Of a DNA stretch of 64,000 nt, positions 12,149-25,087 are shown one piece after another; within the stretch, counting starts at the first letter, position 1, and each line of letters opens with the position of its first letter. This stretch comes from Albifimbria verrucaria (taxonomy: Eukaryota; Ascomycota; Sordariomycetes; Hypocreales; Stachybotryaceae): the NCBI GenBank assembly GCA_020081605.1, contig JAHREC010000062.1, positions 1,922,001 through 1,986,000 on the forward strand, in the 5' to 3' direction. The notes beneath the pieces are model-generated. The model made no database searches and was not told the DNA's origin. It saw only the letters and a list, made by a program, of their open reading frames with translations. The translations under genes were made by a program, and so were the position numbers.

Positions 12149-13269
12149 TCAAAGGGCACCATACACAGTCACCACTCCCGATGTTCCACCTACACAGAAC
12201 TGGTCTCCCCATCCATTTTCTCTCCATGACAAGCAGGTGATGATGTTGTTACGCGGCTTTTCCTTTCCGTCTCTTCCCACAATCTTCTTCCTGGGTTCTG
12301 AGCCCTGAGGACCCCATGGGACCCGGACCTTGGCCACTAGCTTGCCAGTAAGCAACTCCCATGCCCAAATCCTCCCATCACCGTTCGGTTCCGTTTCTCC
12401 AGCCATTTCGTCGCCCGCGATGACATACTTTTCCTGTCCACCCATAATAGATTGCACCCGGAGATCTTCGTTCTTCCACGACGGGTCCGAGTAAGCTTTG
12501 AGACATGTTCCATTATCACGGTCCATCAGCCGTAATTTGCTGTCCAGGCTTCCTACGAGCATCGCTCGTCCATCCTTTGTCAGGTTGACGCTGGTGACGC
12601 TTGCACCTATGACATCAGTCGTGCAGCGTCCCATTCTCACATCGTAGCTCCTGACTCTGCCATCCACACTACCGCACACTACTTCAGGTCCCTTGACGAC
12701 GAGCGATGTGACTGCGTCCTTGGCCTCGGTGAGAACCTGTATGGGCTTCAGGCTCCCCTTTGACGTCCCACAACCGGACAGTGGTGTCGAATCCGCCACT
12801 GACTACCAAAGAGTCGCCATCGCCGCCGAAACTGACACAGTTGACCCGTGCAGTGTGGCCGTGCACGTTGGCTCCGAACCGCCGTATAGTCACGGCAGTA
12901 GCCACGTCCCAGAGAAATACAGCACGGTCACCACCGGCAGAAACGAAACGCTCATTGTCAGAGGCGACGGACAGGCTCAGGACTTCATAGCCGTGAGCGG
13001 AATAAGTCTGAATGAGACGGCCTTGGGGCACCGCAGGCTTTGGTTTTGGATGCACCTCGGGGATGGTGGTGCTGGGGAACGGGTTGTACAACCGAATAGA
13101 CCGATCTGCGGAGCCTGTGAGGATATATACTCCAGGTGATGACGAGTACGTCACGGTATGGACAGGTCCTACAAGGTCAGTCTTTCGCTCATAGTCGGCA
13201 TAGCAGCGTATAGTGAGTCTCACCATTGGATCCAAGCAAATGCGCAACAGGCTTATCAGGGAAACCCAT
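12149..13269 (-). CDS. WD40-repeat protein, WDR83/MORG1 type
   Basis: A seven-bladed propeller of about 354 residues. In animals WDR83/MORG1 scaffolds MAP-kinase modules and associates with the spliceosome; the fungal role is inferred. Exon 1 is 13269-13224, the intron 13223-13169 and exon 2 13168-12149. The small first exon starts MGFPDKPVAHLLGSN and joins GPVHTVTYSSSPGVYILTG in phase. Repeat ends are visible as GSADRSIRLYNP, GGDRAVFLWDV, SGGFDTTVRLWDVKG and GSLDSKLRLMDRD. A single frame break lies at the C-run 12755-12758 (one extra base, or two missing), between DVKG and SLKPIQVL. The C-terminal blade (CVGGTSGVVTVYGAL) is intact. Confidence 0.85.
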
Positions 13270-13973
13270 TTTTGGTAGCAGCGACGGTCATCACGGCATT
13301 CTTCACAGCTGCTCAGTCAGGGCCGCAATTGAATGCTATTAGTCGTGGGTCTGAACAACCATCCTCAGAAGCTGCCCAGCGTCACAATCTCAAGGTCACT
13401 GCTTGGTTCTGTAACGAGTACATACAAGGGCAGGCAATCACGTGAATACCCAGGCGGCTTATGTTCCCCACCACTTTACTTGAGCTTGGCTTGGCAGCTC
13501 AACACCAACTTCATGGATCGCAAGACGAATTTCAAGTTCATGGAAATCATGGTTTTTTATATCAATTTGATTTGTATTTCTGAGATCTAGTAATCTCGGT
13601 CAAGTTTCGACATGGCCTATGCCAAGGTCATTGAGGGGCTACCAGATCAATAACCTGTGGCCTCAACCTGCCATCATCATCTGCATATAACTACAAGAAT
13701 TCGCTTTCATAGACGCAAGAATATGCGTCTGACACAATATTCAATCCATCATACTGACAAATATCCCAGGCTACATCAGCCTCGAAGCCTTCAGCCCTGA
13801 AAACAAACAAAATCTTCATGCCGCTTCTTTTGCCTTTGCCTGATGCAAACGCCCCAAACGCCAAACAATGCGACAAAGCCTGCCCACTCGCAGACGTGAT
13901 ATCAAAATCAAAAATTCAGGCAAGCCGATGCATACTTGCTTGCGAAAACAAAAACAAAAAACAAAATGTGTGA
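13270..13973. other. Intergenic region between two minus-strand genes
   Basis: About 700 bp containing the regulator's 3' end and the WD40 promoter. Locally AT-rich and A-rich at 13920-13965. No coding feature is supported. Confidence 0.4.
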
Positions 13974-16912
13974 TCAAGGCCGTGAATCATGCGACATATA
14001 TACAACGTCCATATTCTCAGGACATAGGGGCTCCATGGGGCCATTGAAAACCCAACTTAGTCCTTTAGACTCTTTGGTTTCCACGACACGATAGTCAAAG
14101 TTGAGGTTTCTAGAGACAGTCGCTTGGTCACGTATCAGTGACAGCTTATTTAGACGCTCTGCAACAAGTTCTTTCGTGATACTCGACTCCTCCCAGATGG
14201 CAGCCGTCCTGTCGATCAGCATCTTAACCATCTGGAAATCTCTTATCAGCTCGCTGGCATTGCAAAGTAAGCCGCTGGCGCTCAAAACGTCGACAGCCTC
14301 CATGAGTATGGGAGTCGAAGCAGGAGGCGGATTATTGAGCATACTCGGCCGAATTTGCAGGATACGCTCAATATAGCCACCAATCTCGAGCACCTTCTTC
14401 GAATGTGTACGGCATTGGTGTACAAGGTCTGCGCGAGCATCCTCACTCAAACGACTGCTTGGGTGGTGGAACCGATGAGCTTGAACCATTGAATGGTGGA
14501 AGAGAAGATGCATGGTTAGCAACAAGCCCATATGGTTGCTCCTCTCAATTTGCTCAATATTGAGGGTGTCCATTGTCAACTCCGAGGGTAAGGCTCGATG
14601 CCATTTGTCCAGGTTTTCTAGCAATTCTTGCATGCTGAATACACCTGGGGTCGATGACCGACTTCGGCGGGCCATCCTGTAGATGGCTTGCTCACACGTT
14701 GCCCAGATGTGAACCATCTCAACAAGATATGCAGAAGCATCCGTCAGCTTGTTTGCCATCGACGGGATTTGTGGCTCGGATGGGTGGAAGAAGGGCATTG
14801 ACGAATCAAGCTGCCTCTCAAATGTTCGAGAGTCAGCGGGAAGTCGAAGATACACGTCCTCGGCATGCAGCATCGCCATTCGTTCTGGGAAGAAGCCGTT
14901 GAGGCGCTCCAACATGAAGACGGACCAGAAAGTTCTCCGTCTAGCTTCAGAAAAGCAGGCCTTGTTCATGCCAAAGGGGTAGGCTTGTAAAGCGGAATCC
15001 CTGGATCTTTCTAGTTCGACATTGAGTTGAAGGCTGACCGCCGTGCCCGTCGCCGCAGACAAAAGTTCGTCCGCTTCACGTCGTCGAGAAGTCGATACAT
15101 AGTACATAGCGAGCAAGGCCCTGCTCTGCACGAGATAAAGGTCGTTCGTAGGCGAGGTTTTCTGCGCGAATTGTGCTACCTGGGCGTATTCCGCTGCGAT
15201 ATGCTTCGGCCCTCCGGACAGTAGGACGCCCATAGCTAGCATGCTATACACCAGCATGAGTTCTTCCGCCGACTTCTTATGAGCAGTGTTAGCCAACCAA
15301 GTCTTGAAAACTTCTTCAGGAATGAACCGCAAGATGATAGTGTTATCGACGTGGTCGAAGAACTGTGAAATGACGGCACTGATCGATTGGGGATCCGAGA
15401 CATAAGGGTCCGTTCGCCAGGCTCGACTCAGCACTTCGTCAGGGAGACGAGGCAGATCAGGGGCAGGTCGTTGAATGACATTCTTTGACTTACACTGCTC
15501 CGGCGACCGCGGAACAGCAGTCAGATGGTCGCCATTTGGGATATAGACCCCGTTGTCCAGCCTTTGCCGTTTGTTTGGTCCTGTTTCAGGAGAAGCTTGC
15601 CGAAGGGCAAGTCTAGGTGATATCGGTGATCCACCATCGCTCTTACAGAGCCTCGTCTCATTCGATCGTGGAGTGTCGCCTAGCTTTCGCATATCATCCA
15701 GTTCTGCAGGAGGCGTGGATGGCGAAAGATTATGGCCGCCCCTGGGTCTGTCGAGAACTATCAGCGCCTTCGTATCCCCAGTCACCTCACCCATACAGCA
15801 ATGACAACTTACGCGTTCTTGAACTTGCAGATGCGACCAAACTTCTCGCACTGCACACATCGAGGATAGTCGGGATCACACTTGATCTTCTTCTCTCGGC
15901 ATGTGATACATGCGATCGCCAACCTCTTGCGAGGCTTTCCTGCCTTGGTAACGCCCCAGTGAGCGTTCACTGCTTCTCCATCTATGACAGTTTTGCAGTG
16001 GCTGCCATCATCATAGAAGTAGCACATGCCTTCACCGGGCACCTCAGCCGCCCTGACGAATCTTGGCAGGAAGTGCGTTCCTGTCCAGATTTTAGGACCA
16101 AGGCCATCCTTAGATGGTATTCCGTCAGAAGCGACGGTGCTTGCTGGTGTCGGCGGTGGGTTTGGTCCGCCTTGCACTGGTCTATGCTCTTGATAGCCAA
16201 GTGCCGCGTCTCTCGGTCCTGGGAATTGCAGACGGAAGTGGTCTGGTGGTGATCGGTACCCTGTGTCACGAGATCCTAAAGCATACTCATGGCGACTAGA
16301 GTCATGCTGCATTGGCCACTTTCCGCCCGACTCAGTCTCTGAACGAGAGCTCGAACGGTTCAAGGTCGTGTCATGAAATCTGGGTGAGCTAGAGCCGGAA
16401 AAGGATCGAACAAGTGGCTGCAAAGAATGACGCTCTTGGTCAAACTTGGCTTCGTAGGTGCTACGTGGCTGAGAAATAGAAGGAGAGGTTGATGTCTGTG
16501 GGAAATACGAGTTGTGAGGCCCGCCAGCGGAGAGTCGTGGACGGTCCAGAGGTGATGTCAACGGATAAGTTCCTGGTCGCTCCGAATGGGGTGAGTGAAG
16601 AGGGCGGACAGCAGAGGGTGGACCAAAGAGGCTGCTCAGTGATGGCAGTTGCTGGTGAGACCCAGGTCGGGCATTTGGTTCCATCCGCGAGTGCCCAGGC
16701 TCCGCAATCTTATCGTTGGACGACATGTTCAGTATGGGTGCCTTCTCATAACTTGGCATGGAAAGCGATGTGGTGTTGGTACTGATTCCACTGAGACTCG
16801 CTGTTGGCGAGGATCTCGAGGAATAAGAAGATGCGCTAGAGCTCACCAGCTCTGGTGGAGTGTCCGGGAGAGCAAACCGGTGTCTATGTTCGAGAATGGC
16901 CGTTTCGTTCAT
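13974..16912 (-). CDS. Zn2Cys6 transcription factor with fungal-specific (MHR) domain
   Basis: A nuclear regulator of 957 residues. Exon 1 is 16912-15813, the intron 15812-15748 (GTAAGT donor) and exon 2 15747-13974; the reading frame is intact. The first 270 residues are Ser/Pro-rich and disordered. Unusually far in, at about residues 332-360, is the binuclear zinc cluster CITCREKKIKC followed by CVQCEKFGRIC (C-x2-C-x6-C-x6-C-x2-C-x6-C). It is preceded by a Cys/His-bearing block (MCYFYDDGSHC, then HWGVTKAGKPRKR). Exon 2 carries the middle homology region (FFDHVDNTIILRFIPEEVF; RRRTFWSVFMLERLNGFF). The target genes are unknown. Its upstream side is the 12.3 kb gene-free stretch, which fits a gene with a long control region. 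Confidence 0.9.
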
Positions 16913-19900
16913 TAGGATTATTGCAACCTAGATCACAGGCAACTGGCCGTTTGGTTCCAGTCTGGGATTTGAGGTTGCACGAGTCACCAGTCTCAACTTT
17001 AAAAAGCAAAGTGGTGTCTTTCTTGGCTCGGGATGGGGAAAGTTGATACCTGAAGGGACGCCAGCCTCAGTCGAGAAACAGGAGCACCAAAGGCAAGAGA
17101 AACGAAGTACAATAGAAGAGAGATGGGTGGCTTTTGAAATGGCTTGAGGGAGGATCCAAGCAGGGCATCCGACGGCATGTAAAGCAACAGAGAGGACCGA
17201 GCAGAGCCACTCAACACCAAGGGCACCAGTGGTCTGGGTTGGCTTGGCTCATTACACTCAAATGGAGGGCAGGCGGAAGGGGCGCCGATAGAACGAGACC
17301 AGGCAGTCTTCACCCCGGAAGCGACATCTGGGGATGGAGTCGAAGTACCAGGGGCGTGTGGCAGGAAACCCTGCGTGGCGAGACATGGGCGGCTGCGCAC
17401 ACGTGCTTGGGTGTTCTGATCCCTATCTTCAATGATTCTGTGTGCCACCTCCCACGGATGACTTACGGACGCTAGGGCGTTCCCAAGATGCTGGGCTAGC
17501 GGCACCAACGGCATAGCGGGTACATATTTCTGGGTGGTGTATGTGCGCGCTCCTGGTCGCACTCCTGGGCTGCAACGGTTCTTACTTTGGTGCCAATTGT
17601 AGCGTCGTACTGCAATCAAATGGCACAGCGCTGTTGCTCGTTCCTGCTCCCTGCCTTGCAGCGTGGGGAGGGGGTTGCTGCAGAAGAGTATGTACAGAAG
17701 CAGGCTGCAAGGATGATTGATGGCTTACTGGGGTGTCGGCGAGGGGCCAATGTTTAAGCTCCCGGCCAGTATGGAGGGCTGACAAGCCCCAAAAGAACAC
17801 GCCAGGGTTGACAATCCGAGGAACGAAGGGAAGATGTGCTCTCCGTGGGGCGTTTACGTGAGGCGGATCCCTGGTGGACATTTTACGATGCTGAACAAAA
17901 GACCGAGTCAGCGACGGTGGATACTGTTTGAAGGCATTCCTCCAGGGCAATGGCGTCCGGTGTAGGACAAAGATAAACGAGCACGGCACGACGGCGTCAA
18001 CGGCATCTCCGGCATGACAACAAGCGTGAGAGGCTGGTTGGCCGGGTTGGCAAAACACGGGAGGCAGTTTTAACTCCATGTGCCAACGATCTAACAGTCT
18101 GTTCGGTAAAAGAGCACAGACCGAGCAATCTACATGCAGGTGAGGGACATACGCGGAACAGTCCAATCTGTACCAACACCCAGTGCTGCACTGTGGGAGA
18201 CGGTAATAGATGTCCCGACTGGAATCTCTCTTCCTTCCCGGGACCTATCGCATTGCATCAGCTACCGATTCCGGGTCCACTGCGACGGGCGGGCGTGCAA
18301 TGAACGCCAAGCATGTACCGGCCGCTCGGCAGGTATTAAACTCGCAGGGGTGGCGGGATATGATTGAGACGAAGTCAGAGCTTCCCACGCGGGGCTTTTG
18401 GGCTAGTGCCAAGCACCAACAAGCAGAAACTACCTAATGCATGAGTTGTGGTACTTCTGACGCCAGCGCCGGTCTAGACGAAGCAAAAGTACCAACAGCG
18501 ACTAGAGACCTGAAGGCCAGACCATCATCAGTGCCGCTGAAGGGTTTGGTGAAAGGCTTAGACAATTACCACAATCGCTGGCCGGTGAGTGTAGGCTGAG
18601 AATCGATGGTGCCATCGTCATGCTGGGGACGCCCAAGTATCGCCGAAGCCATCAGGCGGCTGAGCAGGGTGTTGGCAAGGCCACATCGGGCTTATAGGCG
18701 CCGGCTGCCAAATTACCTGACCAGATCGATGGTGCCTTCCAGGTTGCCATTATTTGCCCGTGCTGTGCCGCAGAAGGTCACTTGCAGGGCCAGGATCAGC
18801 AAACGATGTTGGTTCATCCCATCTGATGTGGCTATGGCCATTGGAGCATCCTGAGACCAGGATGAAGACCCTGGCTCGGAGTACTTTGCGTCAAAGGCGG
18901 GTTCTCTTCCTGGACAGATCAGGCCATCTACATTGCCACTCCTGTGTTATTAGAAGTGGGTGTCCTGCAAATTGCACGCTCACCGGCTTCGTTACGAGAG
19001 GTGCTGTTCTTGAACAAGAGCCAACAGCATTTAGTTATAGACACTGAAGACTTGCTACCAAGTCTTATCCTAACCCCTCGTGTCCATTGCTTGAGGTCTC
19101 CCGTTCTCGGAGCCACCTTACCTCGGTACGAGTATTTGGGAGTGGAGGAGATATGCGGCAGGTTGCCTGAAATGGGCGTAAATCTCTTTACGGCCCCTCG
19201 CTACATCTACCTGTAACCACGATCCTTGAGCCTTGGTGTTGAGGCGCGAAATCAATACCAGTTAAAGCCGAGCCACTACGGATCTTATAATTAGTAGGCA
19301 ACCCAGGTGTCATCATCGAATGCGATCTGACAACATATGAATCGGGTATCAACTGCCGACATGAGGGTTCGGACGAGTCGCTGGGCCACCAGCTGGATAT
19401 TGCAGCCACTATGCTGCAGAGCTGGCGCGAAACGGTTTGGTCAAGAGCCGCTGAGTTGGTCTGCTGCTGGGCCTCAATCCCACCGGCGCAGATTTCATCT
19501 TACCTGTCAGCTAATTTCCAGTCCTCCCCACGCACCAAACAACACACCATCTGTGCCTCGATGAACGATGACTAGCTGATCAATCAGCCGACGAGTGTAT
19601 GCAGCATTCACAAAAAGCAACGACGTCGCAGCTGATGTATCCACATGCTACAGATCCAGTTGTATGGCTACTGTGTATGGCGATGGCAAAGATCCGATCG
19701 ACATTTAGGCTCGTTCCGGGGCGGAAAGGCGGACGAGAAGCTTGCACACACTGGTCGGTAACCAGCCCCGTTTCTGCAGTGCTCAGCAGCACCCTTGAAG
19801 TACCGAGACCTACACAGAGACTTGGGCCAGGTGATACGAGCAGGGATATGGGGCGGATGGCTTGGCCGCTGTTCCTTCGGTCAACGCTGCCGAAGCTCCG

Positions 19901-22900
19901 CTTGAGGAAAGCGAAGCGATGCTGACAACATATCAGGACTTCCAGCCCCAGTCGAGGCTCCTCCCCACAGGACTTCGTACACTATTCTCAAAATGGTACC
20001 GAATCTCCATGTACCTAGTGGCGGTGGTCCGCTTCACTACGGTTCTGTTCTGGTTTGGTGCTCATATCTATGGAGCCCCTAGATATCAAAGGATCTGTGG
20101 TTATCAATCTCATGATTCCCAATTGAGATCGCGTGCGACCATATCGGTTTTTGACCTTATCGTGAAGACAGACGCAGTCGCAGGCATTCCTTGGTCAAAC
20201 AGCTACCTCTGTGACTGCGCGGGTACAACCGGTCTAGCACCGCCACGCCCACCCATCGCGTCGCAAATGTACACAAGAAGCAGGTGAACGACAGCGAGAT
20301 ACGCTGAGGTTGCCTGATTCAAAGAGCTGCTCCGATCCGACAGTAGTGTGCGTTATGCTTGCAAAGCCTGGGGTGCGTGGTGTGAACAACAGCAGTAGCT
20401 TCTCGGCCGAATCGACCCCTCCATGCTCAAATTCAAGCATTCCTGCATCCGCGGGTCTTCCGTGTCTCCGCGAAGCAGCTGCATTGCGTAAGTGCATGCC
20501 GCCAGATACTTGGAGAGGGTCTAGGGCTTGGCTTGCAGAAAACCACCGGGTCGCTTAGGCCAAACCAACACCAACTGAGGACCCGGGTACTGGCCTATCG
20601 GCTATCGCTCATCAAATCAAAGCAGAAGACAGGCTTGGCTGGCCTTTTCAGGAGTTCCGTTACAGGCCTGACTCGGGCGGAGCCACAGAACCGGAGCATC
20701 TGCTACATGTACTCATCGCTCGCACCGTTCTCCGCATCCCCACAATCCCACAAGCCGGTCGGGGTAGTGCTGATGATACAATGGTTCTGTCTCCTCTTCA
20801 GAGGGACTTGAAGAGCGCGTTTTCTACCAGAGCCGGCAGAAGCGTGAAGGCTAGTGCAGTCAGTGTCGTCACTGGTCTCTTGGCTACTGACAGCTCAAGC
20901 CGTGAGAAACAGCCGGCTACTACCCGCCCTCATCCTTTCAGCGCACCGTGTTCGGTCTAGTGGCTCGACCACGATCAGCCGCTGCTCTCTCAAGAAACCT
21001 ACTATTTTCGGATCCCTGTCCAAACAAAGGGACTGTGATGACATCGACCATTCTTCCAGACCGTTGCCGCATTTGAATACGTGACCAGGCCCTGGCAGGT
21101 GTCATGGCGGGTTTCCGTCCATGGCTTCACGCAGAGGGACAGGGGCAGGGATGCGGCTCGGTAGAGCGCGGCTTACTCTGTCGACTCCCCAATCTTCGGC
21201 AATTTAGTCCAAGAAGCTAACAGATCCCGCGTGGCTGACACTACTGCGAGTACGATACTCTGGTCCTATTCCATCTCCACACCGTTGCAGCCGCTCGCCC
21301 ACTCTCGGGACCGAAAAATGACTTCTTCGGCTACGCACTAACGCGCATGGCAGAATATGGAGAGTCAAACGCACCGAACCCCGAGCCATGTTTTTTTTAT
21401 TCCTTCTATGAGTGCCTCTCGGCCCTATATCAGCCATTTAGACATATGAAATGCAAGTGCAGTCAAGTTGTTGGGGGCCGGGCGTCATCTTAACCGATGT
21501 GGTATGCACCATGCCATCTGATGTGACCAACAACGAACCCGTGTCTCTTCAACAGGATCCAGGCTACCCCTCTTCTGTGCTATGCAGCATGTCATGGCCA
21601 GGCACAGTCAATGACAGTTTCCAGCTGATCCAGAGGCACAATGGGGACTTCTCCAGCGGGCTCCGTTTCGAGCTCGGAGACACTGCCTGACACGTACTAG
21701 ACCGAAGCAGTTGCTTACTACGGTGGCCATGGAACTTGTGGTGTAAGCTGCGAGATTCCGGTGGGCGGGTAGGCGCATTGGCAAATATGCCACGTTGGGA
21801 CGATGGCCCGGGTAGGAATTGGCGTGCAACAGACAGCCGGTAGCGAATCAGCGGCCATCAACCCCTACACCCTCTCCGCGGCTGTCGTCTCCCTAGTCTA
21901 CCGATCTCACCTGAACCACCCCGGCAATTCTACCTCAATTACAGAGCCGGGCCTGGCCATATGGGGAGGGTAAGTGCTCAGGTAGGTAGACTCACGCCCG
22001 GGTTCCATCTCGCACTCCTCTCGGTATTGTGAAGCCTCTTTGCTTCGGCAGACCGCCCTGCTCGACCCCAGTTAGCATCACCCCTCTCGTGTACCCGATT
22101 TCTGCTTTGACATGATCATTACTGGAGTATTTTGCGAGCAGTAATGGGAATCCAGCCTCACCTCGGAAGACTGGCAATGCCGGCAGTAATCGATCACATG
22201 AAGCTGGACAAACGGGGCCCCGCTTGACAGGACGGAAACGAAGCCGGTGCAAAGGTCCAACCAAACTCTCAGGTAAAAAAAATTTTAAAAAGGACAGAGA
22301 GAAAGAAGGGAAGAAGAAGGGGTAAGAAGGCATGCCAACCTTGTCACAACGATGGTTAATGGCAAACTTGATGGATGTCCCTCTCATGTCATTCACAGTG
22401 TTTGCGCACAGAGATGACGCACATCATCTTGGCTCGCCAAGTAGAGTACTACGTAGTAGTTCGCTGCCAATGCAACCTGAGCACGAGCCTCGCCCTATTG
22501 CCCTTGTCACGAAGAAGCATCCGTCGGATTCATTATGACACAGGCAAGGGCTATCTGCAGGCCACGCGAGAGTTATTCCCTATCTGGGGAAATTTCAGGG
22601 TTCCCTCGTGCGAAATAAATTACATGTTGAGGAGCAGGGCATGAGTCCTACCGCATCATTTGCACCGATCACTTTGTTCTACTGCAACTAGCCATCCAGC
22701 TTCAAGCAATCAAAGGACTTTGTGAATATTGTAAACAAGGGTGGCAGCTAGCAGGCGCTGTACTAGTGCAGTCATGAGATCTGGAATGATCCCTTGTGAA
22801 GCCGGGCCGACTCCACCAGGGCTGGATCGAACAATCTCATGCCAAGCAAACTCTGAATGGTGCAAAAGCTAATCAATCGCGGGCGCAAGTCGACATGGAA

Positions 22901-25068
22901 CTGGAATAATGCTCCCCGTCGCCTCATTAGCACGCGGCACTTGGCAAGCCGGTGGGTAATGCGACGGAACCCAATGGGGAGAGATGTATGGGCGAACCGA
23001 ATTTACTACAATTCCAGGTCGCTAAGCACCAGGCACTATTATCACGGAGCCCTACTATGTATGTATATGGGCAGTGTTGTTGTTGACAAGCCACACCTTG
23101 TTCGAGAGTAACGCGTTACTGAACGCAGGAAGGATACGAGGTGCGAGACTCCAGGGCCAAGTGAAGCCCTGGCATGTGATGAGACTGGGGTAGGCGGTCA
23201 GTGGCCCACGGATGAAAGTCTCCATGAGGCGATTCGTGTGCTGCCGTTGGTCAGAATACGCCGACAGGGTGTGTCGTTCGGTCGGCGACTATCGAAGGCC
23301 AGCCCTTACCGAGCACAACCCGGCGGCTATTTTTTGGTATTTGTTTTTGTTTTTTTTCACTCCCACTCCCACTTCCCTTCAATCAAAACAGACCTACAGC
23401 TTCTCCGCTAATCGTACCATTGCCAAGGCACCAACGGCACGCTATAAAGATAAACATGACGGACTGCGCCACATTAGGAAGACCCGGGAGAGGGGGAGCA
23501 CCAGCTCGCTTGGCCCGGTACACGATGGGTTACGGCATCTAGAGTGAACATAGAGAGCACGACGACGGTGGGCTTTGACATTTGCATGAGACATCTACTA
23601 GGTGATCAAGGCAATCGAATCATGATCCAGGCGTTTCGTGGATGGAGGCTATCGAGGGCCTGATATTATTTCCAAAAATGTTGTTATTTCCGGCATCAAA
23701 GCAAGGGTCTTCTCATCTGGCCCAGCTGTTGCGGATCCCCATTGTTACCCAAAACTGGGCGCCGACCAGACCGGAATAGAAGCTGTCCAGCTTTTGATGG
23801 GATCGCAGGCTAACTTCACCTGGCTTAAATCACATCCACACGCAGCGTATATTGTACCAGGAGCCGGGCTATTCAGGGCCGTGCACTAACCACTACCGAA
23901 TCTAAGAGACCTGCCCCAAGCGGTAACAGCCAAGCCCGTGGGAGTAGTTCGGAAGACTGGCCAGGTCAGGTCCCCAGGTGCGCGCAGGCGCTACCCGTTT
24001 TGCTCGTGTAGGCTGGAAACATGGGCTAATTGCACCTGTCCAACCAGGGTGTCTCATCTTCACAACCCTTGCAAACAATACGCCACGACACCCCATGGGA
24101 TCTGATCCCAAGTACCGGACCCTTTTCGTGCTAAGGGCAGCGGCATACATGGTCACCCTGGCTTGTAGTGTGGCCGCCACACACAACGAGCGGGATGGCC
24201 GTCATGGCAATCACGTAACAGCCACGAAACGAGGAGTGGCAGGTGACTTTATGCCTCCTGAAAGAAGCATGGCTTCTCTAACGCCATGCTGAAGTGCGAG
24301 CTGGTTTGCTAGCACACTAGGTGGTTCCGTTTATTACGCAAGAAAACAGTCCAAGAACCCCACGATGACGGCCTTTGTTATAGAATCAGGCCATCGAATT
24401 ACGAAAGTGGGGAGTACCGGGATTGGGCGATCCATCTTCGCCGACGATGGCGCGCTCCCTGTCATTCCGTATAGATGCCGCGTACCATGTGTAACTGACG
24501 GCGCCGGGGAGTTACTCCGACGTGCTGCGCTTACTGACTACGCATGAACTTCCATCAGATAGCCTTCTAGGCAAGACAGCATGATCGCATTGACTCAGGA
24601 GCAGTGCTTGCTGCCCACGTGCATGGAAGCCATCTCGAAGGATGCACCTTCGAAGGAGGGGTGGGGTGGCTGCGTGGCCGGCATGCAACCTCTGCTGGTA
24701 GGCAGCGGAATCCCTCGTGGCATCCTAGCGAACAGGGACAAATTCATTCGATGTATCAGGTGGTATGCCTGTCAGCTTGTGTCACCTGTGCCGTAATCGC
24801 CATCTCGGCTCTGTTTGGGCTGTAAGCAGAATCTGATAATACGGCTGCGTCCTTTTTCAGCTACATCCTGCGCACCCTGACGCAGGGGTGAGACTTCCCT
24901 TCATCTCAACACCTCAACTCTCTCCACTTTGCTGCCGTTAGGCAGTCATCAGCGCCTCGTTAATTGTCGTCTTCTGGATCAAAACATGCGGCCGCTCCAG
25001 GGTGCCAGGTGGGTTTTAGCAATGCAGATCCACGACACTATATCCCGCGCTCATATATCCACGGCATC

Positions 25069-25087
25069 TACGGAGTATTACTCTGTA
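25069..25087. repeat. Short imperfect inverted repeat, TACGGAGT...ACTCTGTA
   Basis: TACGGAGTATTACTCTGTA has 8-base arms matching at 7 of 8 positions around an ATT centre. Related CGGAGTA elements occur at about 18877 and 25316. These may be footprints of a small mobile element or chance; no flanking duplication was seen. Confidence 0.3.

Noticed and set aside
16999..17619. A 206-codon open frame on the minus strand upstream of the Zn2Cys6 gene
   Set aside because: No domain, irregular composition, and it lies where the regulator's leader is expected.
19862..20287. A 141-codon open frame in the gene-free stretch
   Set aside because: No recognisable domain and no splice partners. Its length is compatible with chance in mixed-composition DNA.
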